Source: JAGLQA01 sp023135565
Lineage (GTDB): Bacteria > Acidobacteriota > Aminicenantia > UBA2199
DNA length: 14,288 nt
Assembly: GCA_030639305.1 (NCBI GenBank)
Contig: DAOWCY010000185.1
Coordinates: forward strand, 1-14,288
Direction of reading: 5' to 3'
Shown: positions 5,658-12,432 of the stretch, one piece after another
How positions within the stretch are numbered: the first letter of the stretch is position 1
Layout: every line of letters begins with the position of its first letter
The notes under the pieces: model-generated
The model's database searches: none
Told to the model about the DNA's origin: nothing
Seen by the model: only the letters and a program-made list of their open reading frames with translations
Made by a program: the position numbers and the translations under genes

Positions 5658-5807
5658 GTTCATCCCATTTCCGGCTCATATAGAGCAAAATTTCCCGTTT
5701 CGCAAATCGGGAAATATTTCTCGGACACCTTGTTAAGATTTTCCTTTTCTCGGCAAAAATATCTCGATTAACTGTTATTATAGGCCATTTAAGAAAGAAT
5801 TTTTGAC
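5611..5807. mobile_element. Possible 197-bp element bounded by 12-bp inverted repeats
   Basis: gtcaaaaattct (5611-5622) reappears exactly as its reverse complement agaatttttgac at 5796-5807. The left repeat lies inside the 3' end of the cyclase frame. A hairpin atttcccg / cgggaaat (5690-5715) lies inside. No transposase and no clear target duplication are visible, so a chance or fossil element is possible. Confidence 0.35.
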
Positions 5808-5810
5808 CCC

Positions 5811-5910
5811 TTCGATCGGGTCAGTCACCCTTTTCGATCGGGTTGGAGTACAATCGAACGGGCAAGTCACCTCTTTCGAACGACCCTGGTGCCAATCTCG
5901 AACGCCCCGG
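5811..5910 (+). repeat. Five-unit array of TCGAWCG motifs at 22-bp spacing
   Basis: TCGA[T/A]CG begins at 5812, 5834, 5854, 5876 and 5898: steps of 22, 20, 22 and 22 bp, about two helical turns. The first pair and the next pair also form a 42-44-bp higher-order repeat, each with an agtcacc word between its motifs. The array sits about 170 bp upstream of the S8 protease gene. It looks like a protein-binding array or a decayed tandem repeat. Confidence 0.6.
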
Positions 5911-6061
5911 CAGGACGGTTTTCGCAAACCTAATCTAAAAAAAAACGTAACACTCTTAAGGGGGCGACGCCCCCACCCTATGAGGTGCCGAGAAGATACA
6001 TTTCCGGCCAGTTTGACCGAAAAGTTTGTTTTTTAGCAAACTCCCAGGAAGTATTAGTAAA
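5911..6061. other. Gene-free leader region before the S8 protease
   Basis: Holds a perfect hairpin GGGGGC-GAC-GCCCCC (5960-5974), the same stem-3-nt-loop design as the hairpins near 1956 and 2051, and a second one AGTTTG / CAAACT (6023-6028 and 6037-6042). No convincing promoter was found. The frame 5803-6036 crosses these repeats and is not a credible gene. Confidence 0.5.
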
Positions 6062-6075
6062 AAGGAGTAACAAAA

Positions 6076-7566
6076 ATGAAACAAAAACCGGTATTTTTAC
6101 CTACAATAACCTTAGGACTGGCAGCGGGTTTCCTGCTCTTTCTCAGCTTTGCCGTAACTGCTCGAAGCCAACCCAAACCCCTGGTTAAGCTATCCGAATC
6201 CGCGCTCAAAGAAAACGTTTTGTACGATGCCTGGGTGGAGTTTAAAGATAAAGGCGCCCTCAACAAAAAACAGCGTCAAATAATCCTGGAAAACCTGGAA
6301 AAAAACTTCAATCCCAGGGCTTTAAAAAGACGCAAAAAAAAACGCACCTTTCCCGGACTTTTCGATGAAAAAGATTTTCCCCTGGCTGGAAAATACATCG
6401 AAGGCGTAGCAAAAACCGGGGCGAAAATCCGCGTGAAAAGCCGCTGGCTTAACGGGGTCACTATCCTAACAACCAAAAAACAAATCCAGGAGATCAAGAA
6501 TTTGCCCTTTGTGAAGAAAGTAGGCGATTTCCACGAACATAAACCCCGCCTAAAACACGATACCCCACCCAAAAAAAGGCCAAGTCCGAAAACCACACCC
6601 GGTTTCTACGGACGTTCGGATATCCAGGTGCGGCAGTTGGGCCTCCATAAACTGCACAAAGCGGGCTACACAGGAAAGGGCATCCTGGTTGCCGTTATCG
6701 ACTGCGGTTTCGACCTGTCCCACAGCGCTTTCAATAACAAGAAAAACCCCCTGCGTGTCACGGCACAGTGGGATTTCGTGGAAAACGACGGCGACGTCAC
6801 ACCCCGGCCGGGAATGCACCATACCAATTACGATCACGGCACTGCTGTTTTGGGAGCAATAGCTGCTTATTCCCCCGGAGAATTGGTGGGCACAGCCTAT
6901 GACGCGGATTACATCCTCTGCAACGCGGAAGACGGCGAAATCGAATACTACTTAGAGGAACGCTGGTTCGCGGCGGCCTTAGAATTTGCCGAAGCCCGCG
7001 GCGCGGACGCGCTCACCACTTCTTTAGTGCTCTACAGCGGCTACACTACACGGCAGGCCGACGGCAGAACGGCGGTGATGACAAAAGCAATGAACATTGC
7101 CGTGGGAAACGGTTTAATATGTCTTTGCGGCGGCGGCAACGCCGGGCATGACCAGGACGCCGCTGTTTCGCACTTGAATGTCCCGGCTGACAGCCCGGAC
7201 GTTATCTCTGTAGGAGCCATAGATGTGGATGGCTACATTGCTCCTTTTAGCTCCGACGGGCCCGGAAGCGATGGCCGTATTAAGCCCGAAGTGCTTGCTC
7301 TCGGCGTACGTACCGCAACCGTTTCGCCGGTGGATAAAAAAGGTTATATGGAAGGTTACGGCACTTCCATGGCAGCGCCGGTCATGGCCGGAGCAGTGGC
7401 CTGTCTCCTGCAAACGCACCCCGGTTGGACGGTGAAAGAAATCCGCCGGGCGCTCTTTTTCAGCGGCGATTATTACCGCAAGCACGGTAAGCCTGATCCG
7501 TTGTTTATTCATGGTTACGGCATCCCCGACGTTTTTTTGGCGGCCCGCGGCGCACCCAGCCTATAA
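6076..7566 (+). CDS. Secreted subtilisin-like serine protease (peptidase S8)
   Basis: A 496-aa exported protease. A long N-terminal hydrophobic segment (about residues 8-29) is followed by RSQPKP, giving a Sec-type signal without a lipobox. Residues 40-160 resemble a propeptide (inhibitor I9-like region), very rich in Lys and Arg around 80-92. The catalytic domain spans about 180-490: Asp209 in AVIDCGFD, His254 in DHGTAVLG, oxyanion Asn355 in GGGNAGH and Ser431 in GTSMAAPVMAG. The usual D-T/S-G reads D-C-G. No extra domain follows the catalytic core. A good AAGGAG (6062-6067) lies 8 nt before the ATG. It likely degrades protein in the periplasm or outside the cell; together with the M14 carboxypeptidase downstream it suggests peptide scavenging. 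It stands alone in its transcription unit. Confidence 0.95.
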   Translation: MKQKPVFLPTITLGLAAGFLLFLSFAVTARSQPKPLVKLSESALKENVLYDAWVEFKDKGALNKKQRQIILENLEKNFNPRALKRRKKKRTFPGLFDEKDFPLAGKYIEGVAKTGAKIRVKSRWLNGVTILTTKKQIQEIKNLPFVKKVGDFHEHKPRLKHDTPPKKRPSPKTTPGFYGRSDIQVRQLGLHKLHKAGYTGKGILVAVIDCGFDLSHSAFNNKKNPLRVTAQWDFVENDGDVTPRPGMHHTNYDHGTAVLGAIAAYSPGELVGTAYDADYILCNAEDGEIEYYLEERWFAAALEFAEARGADALTTSLVLYSGYTTRQADGRTAVMTKAMNIAVGNGLICLCGGGNAGHDQDAAVSHLNVPADSPDVISVGAIDVDGYIAPFSSDGPGSDGRIKPEVLALGVRTATVSPVDKKGYMEGYGTSMAAPVMAGAVACLLQTHPGWTVKEIRRALFFSGDYYRKHGKPDPLFIHGYGIPDVFLAARGAPSL

Positions 7567-7708
7567 GCCGCTTCGCGGCAGGGAGCAGCGGGTGAGCGCT
7601 TTTGATTCTAAATTATAAAAAGTTTTGTTCAAACTTTTTCAAAAGTTTGGCCCCCGGCAGGGCCCCCGGCAGGGCCGCCGGAGGCTAAGAGGCCGGGTGC
7701 GCCGCGTC
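7567..7708 (+). repeat. Repeat cluster with family A copy 3 between convergent genes
   Basis: Directly after the protease stop is a hairpin GCCGC-TTC-GCGGC (7567-7579). Family A copy 3 runs from 7617 to 7685 in plus orientation; its cccccggcaggg block is duplicated in tandem. A degenerate member of the GGGTGC-GCC-GCACCC hairpin (7695-7708) abuts the stop codon of the opposite-strand hydrolase gene; its stem survives with G-U pairs on the plus strand. Confidence 0.85.
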
Positions 7709-8548
7709 TTAATTCAGCCCTAAAAACTCCCTTAAGCCGCTTACGTAACTCTCCCGCGAAACCATAAAACCTTCGTTGTGACTGCCGCTGAGAACCAAAA
7801 ACCGCTTCGGTTCATTGGCCGCTTCGAAAATCTCCCGGCCAAAAGCATAAGGAATCAACTCGTCATCCGGGCTGTGTACAACCAATACCGGGCATTTTAC
7901 CTTTTTGATATTTTCCCGGGTGTCGTAAGAGAAACGGGAAAGCAGCCGCACCGGCAAAAAAGGATAAAGCTTTGCCCCGGCATCGGGAATCGAGGTAAAT
8001 GTAGATTCTACAATCAATGCACGGGGCTTCTCCTTAACCGCCATCCAGGCTGCCACCGCGCCGCCTAAAGAACGCCCGGCAAGGATGATGTTTCCCGGGG
8101 CGATTCCTTTTTCTTCGGTCAGGTAGTCCCAGGCTCCGGCCACATCTAAATAGGTGCCTTTTTCCGAGGGTTTGCCTGCGCTCCGGCCATAACCGCGATA
8201 ATCGAAAAGGAAGGTGTTTAAACCCAACTGCCGAAAAATAGCGATGGTATCCAGGCGGTGGGATATATTACCGGCATTGCCGTGGCAGAACAAGATGACT
8301 ATTTTCGCTTCTTTTTTCTCCGCCGGGATATACCAGGCTGAAATCTTTACCCCGTCGCCGGTAGTATATGAGACGTCTTCATAGCGAAAACCGATTGTTC
8401 CCGGCGTCATATGTATCGACCTGCCGGGATAATAAAGGAGAGAAGATTGGGCAAAAAAAAGGAAAGCGCACATCAGCATATAGATCACGGCAGCTAAAAT
8501 CACAACCGGGTACATTGTTTTTAAAATCGAAAGCACCGTTTCGTTCAA
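7709..8548 (-). CDS. Membrane-anchored alpha/beta hydrolase (BEM46/ABHD13-like)
   Basis: A 279-aa protein with one N-terminal membrane helix (about residues 13-33) and an alpha/beta hydrolase fold behind it. The family pattern is clear: FCHGNAGN (87-94, oxyanion region), FDYRGYGRSAGKP (115-127), nucleophile Ser160 in GRSLGG, Asp229 in HSPDDELIP and His257 in GSHNEG. The domain probably lies on the outer face of the inner membrane or faces the periplasm; topology is not certain. The substrate is unknown, most likely an ester, thioester or peptide-like bond. The start is a TTG, supported by GAGGTG (8553-8558) four bases upstream and by the correct position of the membrane helix. The gene converges with the S8 protease, separated by repeats, and is divergent from the barrel-protein gene at 8896. 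Confidence 0.88.
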   Translation of the reverse strand: MNETVLSILKTMYPVVILAAVIYMLMCAFLFFAQSSLLYYPGRSIHMTPGTIGFRYEDVSYTTGDGVKISAWYIPAEKKEAKIVILFCHGNAGNISHRLDTIAIFRQLGLNTFLFDYRGYGRSAGKPSEKGTYLDVAGAWDYLTEEKGIAPGNIILAGRSLGGAVAAWMAVKEKPRALIVESTFTSIPDAGAKLYPFLPVRLLSRFSYDTRENIKKVKCPVLVVHSPDDELIPYAFGREIFEAANEPKRFLVLSGSHNEGFMVSRESYVSGLREFLGLN

Positions 8549-8582
8549 TTTGCACCTCGCGGGAATACATAGTGTTTATTCA

Positions 8583-8668
8583 AGACTAAACTCGAAAAAA
8601 AACCACCTGACGGTGGGAAATCGAATTAAGTAAAACATGCTGCTCATTACCGCCATGTAATGGCATAG
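8583..8668 (-). repeat. Interspersed repeat family C, copy 2
   Basis: Second copy of the repeat at 259-344. The minus strand gives CCACC-gtca-GGTGG followed by eight T (8595-8616), a Rho-independent terminator shape 47 bp upstream of the hydrolase start and in its orientation. If the promoter lies to the right, this hairpin would be in the leader and could attenuate the gene; that is inference. The block attaccgccatgtaatgg is identical to copy 1. Confidence 0.75.
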
Positions 8669-8884
8669 ATATTTTATCACAATACCGGGACAAAAAAAAA
8701 TTTTTTTGTGGAAAAATACAGGCTTTTCTATTAAAAACATCCGTATATAATTAATGGCAGGCTTGCCTTCGGCGACCAGGGGGCGCTTTTGTAAAACTGC
8801 CCCCTGGACCCCCGCAAAACTTTTGTTAATCGGCTGGGTGCGCCGCACCCCCGCAGTGCAGCAAAGCACCTGTTTTTCGATTAA
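8669..8884. other. Divergent intergenic region with family B copy 2
   Basis: No gene. A TATAAT (8746-8751) lacks a good -35 partner. Family B copy 2 (8762-8828) has stem ccagggggc (8776-8784) / gccccctgg (8799-8807) with a 14-nt loop. It is followed by aaaacttttgtt and then the hairpin GGGTGC-GCC-GCACCC (about 8833-8848), the same module as at 1956-1970. Confidence 0.7.
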
Positions 8885-8895
8885 AAGGAGAAAAA

Positions 8896-10170
8896 ATGAA
8901 GAAAAAACGAAAATTTTGCCTGTTTTTTGCCTGTTTGACTTTGGGAATAAGCAGCTTAATGGTTTTTAATTTTAGCCTTTTAGCCCAGGATTTCGATTAC
9001 CACAGGAAAGAATCCCCGGCCATTACCTGGAACGGGACGCCTATTTTCGATGCCCGCATGTTAGCCGCGGGCGGTGTTTCCTACTTTACTTCCAGGCCCT
9101 TTGCCGCAGCCGTCAACCCGGCCCTGCTGCCCGGCGGCGGGAAATTTAACCTGGGTGTTTCCGGGAACTATATGTCCCACAGCGCCTTTCAATACTGGGG
9201 CATCAACGAAGGGGTTCTTTATGAGCCTGCACCCATAACAGCCCAAACCGCCCAACTAAGCGGCGCGGCTTTTTCCTTTCCTTTGAAAAACCTGCGCCTG
9301 TCGGCAGGTTGGTATTTGCCCGTTTTACCGGCGCTGCCCTCTTTTAACATCGATGAGCGATATTGGGCCTATAGGGGCGACTTCAGCGGCAGGGAAGACA
9401 CTTTTTTTGCCGCCGCTGCTTTCAAATTGGGAGCAAAACTCGATATCGGCGTCAAAGTAGACTATGTTTCCGGCAAAAGAGATGTGGTAGTGGGTGAATA
9501 TTACAAGTATTACATGGATGACGGCTACGGGGTGGATTCCTACCTGCTGATCCAGCGCCGGGAAAACCACAGCCTGAGCTATTTGGTATCCACTATCGGC
9601 GCCGCTTATGAATTTTCTCCATCGTTCACGCTGGCAGCGGCCCTGGCTTATCCTTTTAAAGGCAAAGCCCGGCGAACCCTGACGCAGTTGTTCGATAATT
9701 TTTATGATCCCCCGATTACCTACACATCGGAGAGTGAAGACACCCTTTATCGTCCGGCAAAGTTATATTTAACCGCCGTTTATATTAGGTCGGACCGGGA
9801 TGACGAACTGGATTGGGAAAGAAGGACTACCCTGGTGATCGAGCCGATATATGTGTTTTGGTCCGGGTACCGCTATGTTTATTTTGCGGAAGAGATGCCC
9901 CGGGACATGAGGAATTGCTTGATTTTAGCCGCCGGTTGGGAGTATGGCGTATATAGACCGCGGACAGACTTTTTTTTCCGGGCCGGTTACCGTTATGATC
10001 CCCAGCCTCTTAGAACTCCTGCTGTGGTGCTGCATACCTTTAGTATAGGCGGCGGTTTAAGAATGGGCAGAGTAACCACGGATTTCGGTTTTGCTTTTTA
10101 CATTAGCCCGGCTGCCGCGGAGCCGCTGCACCATTTCGCCCTAACCGGCACATTAGGCTTAGACCTATGA
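8896..10170 (+). CDS. Outer-membrane beta-barrel protein (FadL/PorV-like)
   Basis: A 424-aa protein with a signal peptide (residues 1-31, basic start and long hydrophobic core ending in LLAQ). After it come alternating aromatic/small residue strands typical of an outer-membrane barrel, for example FFAAAAFKLGAKLDIGVKVD and FFFRAGYRYDPQPL. The segment FAAAVNPALLPGGG (about 69-82) resembles the NPAG-type motif after the first strand of FadL and PorV/UPF0164-like proteins. The C-terminus GTLGLDL is a strand but ends in Leu rather than the usual aromatic residue. AAGGAG (8885-8890) lies 5 nt before the ATG. It may be a channel for hydrophobic molecules or a secretion accessory; function cannot be fixed. 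The M14 carboxypeptidase gene follows on the same strand after 196 bp of repeats. Confidence 0.7.
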   Translation: MKKKRKFCLFFACLTLGISSLMVFNFSLLAQDFDYHRKESPAITWNGTPIFDARMLAAGGVSYFTSRPFAAAVNPALLPGGGKFNLGVSGNYMSHSAFQYWGINEGVLYEPAPITAQTAQLSGAAFSFPLKNLRLSAGWYLPVLPALPSFNIDERYWAYRGDFSGREDTFFAAAAFKLGAKLDIGVKVDYVSGKRDVVVGEYYKYYMDDGYGVDSYLLIQRRENHSLSYLVSTIGAAYEFSPSFTLAAALAYPFKGKARRTLTQLFDNFYDPPITYTSESEDTLYRPAKLYLTAVYIRSDRDDELDWERRTTLVIEPIYVFWSGYRYVYFAEEMPRDMRNCLILAAGWEYGVYRPRTDFFFRAGYRYDPQPLRTPAVVLHTFSIGGGLRMGRVTTDFGFAFYISPAAAEPLHHFALTGTLGLDL

Positions 10171-10201
10171 GGGGACGGGGGTGCGGCAGGGAGCGCCTTT
10201 G

Positions 10202-10341
10202 ATTCTAAATTATCAAAAGTTTAGCCCCCGGCAGGGCAGCCTATAAGGGGCTTTCGAGTAACAGAAAAGCGTATCGCTCATGAAAAGTTTTGATCAAACT
10301 TTTTCAAAAGTTTGGCCTCCCCGGCAGGGGCCGCCGGAGGC
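10202..10341 (+). repeat. Family A copies 4 and 5 between two exported-protein genes
   Basis: A partial copy with the cccccggcagggc core lies at 10214-10241. A full copy lies at 10283-10341, running from aaaagttttgatcaaac to ccgccggaggc. The word tttgattctaaattat before the partial copy also precedes copy 3 (about 7601-7616). Both lie in plus orientation after the barrel-protein gene. Confidence 0.85.
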
Positions 10342-10366
10342 ATAGTGTTTTTTCTTGGAGGTTAAT

Positions 10367-11650
10367 ATGTGTAAAAAAATAAAAATCTTAATTTTCACTT
10401 TTTTAATGGCGGCTTCTTTTCTTTTCCCGGCGCAAAGCGCACCGGTAGAAGAACCGAAGACCGTGATCAGCATGGCGCTCACGGATTATCGCGCCTATCT
10501 AAAAAGTAACGCCCCTTTAGACAGGCTGTACATTTCCGGGGAGGAATGTTTCTTCCTGGTGGGTGGACGTGAACTGGCCGGGATCAAAAACCGGGGGGTT
10601 CACGTCCGGGAACAGCTCCTACCTCATCCCGGTTTAAGCAGGCCGTTGGATACTGTCAACGGTCTTTACCACAACTACTTAGAAATCGAAAGCTTATTTT
10701 TAGAACTGGCCGCGCAGTATCCTGATCTTGCTTCTGTCTCTTCTATCGGGCGTTCTGTCGAAGGCCGGGAAATCTACGTAATGAAAATCAGCGACAATGT
10801 TACAAACACGGAAGCTGAACCCAATATCTTTATATCGGGCTGCCATCATGCCAGGGAATGGATTTCGGTGGAAATGCCGGTACATTTTGCTCGTTTCCTG
10901 CTGGAGAACTACCCCGGCGATGCCCGGGTAAAAAAAGCAGTCGATGGCGCGCAAATATATATCCTGCCGCTGCTCAATCCCGACGGCCTGGAGTTTTCTA
11001 TCCAGACCTACCGCATGTGGCGCAAAAACCGCGCTGTCAACGGCGCTTTTAGCTGGGGCGTAGACCTGAACCGCAATTACGGGTATGCCTGGGGTTATGA
11101 CAACGTGGGTTCCAGCCCCAGCATAAACAGCGCCGTTTACCGCGGGCCGGCGCCTTTTTCAGAACCGGAGACAATGGCAGTGCGGGCGTTTTTAACGGCC
11201 AACCCGCCGTCAGCGGCATTAAATTTTCACAACCACTCCCAGAAGATACTTTATGCCTGGGGTTATACGGCGGAACCGACCGCGGACGACGCGGAAATGG
11301 AAAAAATCGCCCGGGAAATGAGTGAACTCATCTTTCAAGTGAATGGCCGCGTCTATACATACGGTGCCGGCGCAGTGGCCATATATCCCACTAATGGCGA
11401 CACAGATGATTGGATTTACGGCACTTTCGGGGCTTTTTCTTTTACCGTGGAACTGCCGTACCTCTATTTTTATGAAGGCGGGTTTATTACTTCCGAGGAG
11501 GAAATCCAAATCTCTTTTGCCGAACATCTCCCGGCCATGCTTTATTTTGTCAATTATTTTGTCGATGGGGCCGGGGACGACGGCAGCGAGCCCGCCGTGA
11601 GACCCCATCCCGGCAAGAGGAAACCTCTGCCCAATCCCGGTGAAAAATAA
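10367..11650 (+). CDS. Secreted zinc carboxypeptidase (peptidase M14)
   Basis: A 427-aa protein that removes C-terminal residues from peptides using one zinc ion. The signal peptide is at residues 1-25 (FTFLMAASFLFPAQSAP). An activation segment (about 30-95) precedes the catalytic domain. Zinc ligands are His161 and Glu164 in CHHAREW and His288 in FHNHSQ. Substrate-binding Asn235-Arg236 are in DLNRNY, Tyr340 matches Tyr248 of bovine enzyme A, and catalytic Glu362 is in FTVELPY. The pocket segment NGDTDDW (343-349) has Asp at the positions matching 253 and 255, suggesting preference for basic or mixed substrates. A Pro/Lys-rich tail ends the protein. I chose the ATG at 10367 because GGAGGT (10357-10362) lies 4 nt before it; the in-frame TTG at 10355 overlaps that site. 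Confidence 0.95.
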   Translation: MCKKIKILIFTFLMAASFLFPAQSAPVEEPKTVISMALTDYRAYLKSNAPLDRLYISGEECFFLVGGRELAGIKNRGVHVREQLLPHPGLSRPLDTVNGLYHNYLEIESLFLELAAQYPDLASVSSIGRSVEGREIYVMKISDNVTNTEAEPNIFISGCHHAREWISVEMPVHFARFLLENYPGDARVKKAVDGAQIYILPLLNPDGLEFSIQTYRMWRKNRAVNGAFSWGVDLNRNYGYAWGYDNVGSSPSINSAVYRGPAPFSEPETMAVRAFLTANPPSAALNFHNHSQKILYAWGYTAEPTADDAEMEKIAREMSELIFQVNGRVYTYGAGAVAIYPTNGDTDDWIYGTFGAFSFTVELPYLYFYEGGFITSEEEIQISFAEHLPAMLYFVNYFVDGAGDDGSEPAVRPHPGKRKPLPNPGEK

Positions 11651-11690
11651 TCCCGCCCGCGGCGCAGGCGCTTCTCGCTTTTAAATAATT

Positions 11691-11747
11691 AAAAGTTTTG
11701 TTCAAACTTTTTCAAAAGTTTGGCCCCCGGCAGGGTCGCCGAAGGCA
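11691..11747 (+). repeat. Interspersed repeat family A, copy 6
   Basis: Plus-orientation copy 41 bp after the carboxypeptidase stop, from aaaagttttgttcaaac to cgccgaaggc. It has point changes in the GC-rich part (gggtcgccgaagg for gggccgccggagg) compared with copy 2. It lies between the convergent carboxypeptidase and arfB genes. Confidence 0.9.
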
Positions 11748-11773
11748 ACCTATCAATCAACCTCGATGTAATT

Positions 11774-12199
11774 CTAATAATCGTCGGAAAAATTTTTCCG
11801 GCGCAGGCGTTTGATATCGCCCCGGCGTTTTTTCGCCTCTACCCGCTGTCTTTGTGATGAAGCCGTGGGTTTTGTTTTGCGGCGGATTTTGGGTTTTTGG
11901 GCAGCTTTGCGGATCAAGCGTATCAAGCGGCGCAGGGCGTCCTGGCGGTTTTGTTCCTGGGTGCGGAAGCGGCGGGCGTCTATAATGAGCAGACCTTTGC
12001 CGGTGGCTTTTTTCCCGGCCATATGGATCAGGCGTTTTTTCACGTCTCCCGGCAGGTTCGGGGAATTGGCCGCATCGAAGCGCAGTTGAACAGCGCTGGC
12101 TACTTTGTTTACGTTCTGGCCGCCGGGGCCTGAGGCGCGGATAAAGTCCTCCTTGATCTCTTTTTCGTCGATAGAAATTGTCGTTGTTATATAAATCAT
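11774..12199 (-). CDS. arfB: Alternative ribosome-rescue factor ArfB (YaeJ)
   Basis: ArfB releases the peptide from ribosomes stalled without a stop codon, using the release-factor GGQ loop and a basic tail that enters the empty mRNA channel. At 141 aa the length matches the family. The GGQ motif is in RASGPGGQNVNKVASAVQLR (residues 21-40), as in ArfB and not in RF1/RF2, which are more than twice as long. The C-terminal third is extremely rich in Lys and Arg (RRKTKPTASSQRQRVEAKKR and onwards), the typical tail. The stop is TAG. Transcription probably starts from the promoter at 12258-12286; the leader then holds a CCACC/GGTGG hairpin about 20 nt before the ATG. No strong Shine-Dalgarno sequence is present. 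Confidence 0.94.
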   Translation of the reverse strand: MIYITTTISIDEKEIKEDFIRASGPGGQNVNKVASAVQLRFDAANSPNLPGDVKKRLIHMAGKKATGKGLLIIDARRFRTQEQNRQDALRRLIRLIRKAAQKPKIRRKTKPTASSQRQRVEAKKRRGDIKRLRRKNFSDDY

Positions 12200-12218
12200 A
12201 GTTTTTTATTTAAAGTAG

Positions 12219-12249
12219 CCACCGCCCGGTGGTTTTTTAGTTTCGTCTT
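12219..12249 (+). repeat. Partial repeat family C, copy 3, with terminator-shaped hairpin
   Basis: CCACC-gccc-GGTGG (12219-12232) followed by six T and the word tttcgtctt, matching the minus-strand reading of copies 1 and 2 (ggtggttttttttcgagtttagtctt). On the plus strand it has the shape of a Rho-independent terminator; no plus-strand gene feeds into it, so it may only stop antisense transcription or act as a hairpin in the arfB leader. Confidence 0.6.
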
Positions 12250-12257
12250 GAAATGAT

Positions 12258-12286
12258 GTTATATCACAGGTATTTTTGTTTATCAA
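12258..12286 (-). promoter_or_regulatory. Sigma-70-like promoter for arfB
   Basis: On the minus strand: TTGATA (12281-12286), 17-bp spacer, TATAAC (12258-12263). The predicted start is near 12251, giving a leader of about 50 nt to the arfB ATG. Confidence 0.6.
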
Positions 12287-12350
12287 CCCCGCGGCGCGTA
12301 AGTTCAGCTTTCGGCCTCCGCCGGCCCCACCACGTGGGGAGGGTAGTCCC

Positions 12351-12397
12351 TGCCGGGGGCCAAACTTTTGAAAAAGTTTGATCAAAACTTTTGTTTA
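12351..12397 (-). repeat. Interspersed repeat family A, copy 7
   Basis: Minus-orientation copy, downstream of the minus-strand flavoprotein gene, with its core hairpin at 12361-12380. The GC-rich side is interrupted at about 12324-12350, where a short palindrome (CCCCA / TGGGG around cccaccacgtggg) replaces the usual ccgccggaggc end. Confidence 0.85.
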
Positions 12398-12400
12398 AAG

Positions 12401-12430
12401 AAAAACGCCCCTATTTACCCGAAACGGGGC
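12401..12430 (-). terminator. Rho-independent terminator of the flavoprotein gene
   Basis: Read on the minus strand, GCCCC (12430-12426) and GGGGC (12411-12407) form a stem, followed by GTTTTT. It begins 3 bases after the stop codon at 12433. Confidence 0.75.
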
Positions 12431-12432
12431 AG

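Noticed and set aside
5690..5715. Terminator for the cyclase operon
   Set aside because: The 8-bp stem is convincing as a hairpin, but no T-run follows it, so termination cannot be supported.
5811..5910. CRISPR array
   Set aside because: The repeated motif is about 7-10 bp with no 25-40-bp conserved repeats or unique spacers, and no cas genes are present.
5803..6036. 77-codon plus-strand frame upstream of the S8 protease
   Set aside because: It reads through the 22-bp TCGAWCG array and a palindrome, has no ribosome binding site and no recognisable protein features.
7114..7512. 132-codon minus-strand frame inside the S8 protease
   Set aside because: It is antisense to the catalytic Ser region of a clearly conserved gene and resembles nothing.
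8576..8869. 97-codon minus-strand frame in the divergent intergenic region
   Set aside because: It is composed of family B and C repeats and lacks a ribosome binding site.
10355..10366. TTG start giving a 4-residue longer carboxypeptidase
   Set aside because: The TTG overlaps the Shine-Dalgarno GGAGGT that serves the ATG at 10367, and the signal peptide starts correctly at that ATG.
11219..11608. 129-codon minus-strand frame inside the carboxypeptidase
   Set aside because: It is the antisense shadow of the zinc-binding and catalytic Glu region, with no start signals or family resemblance.
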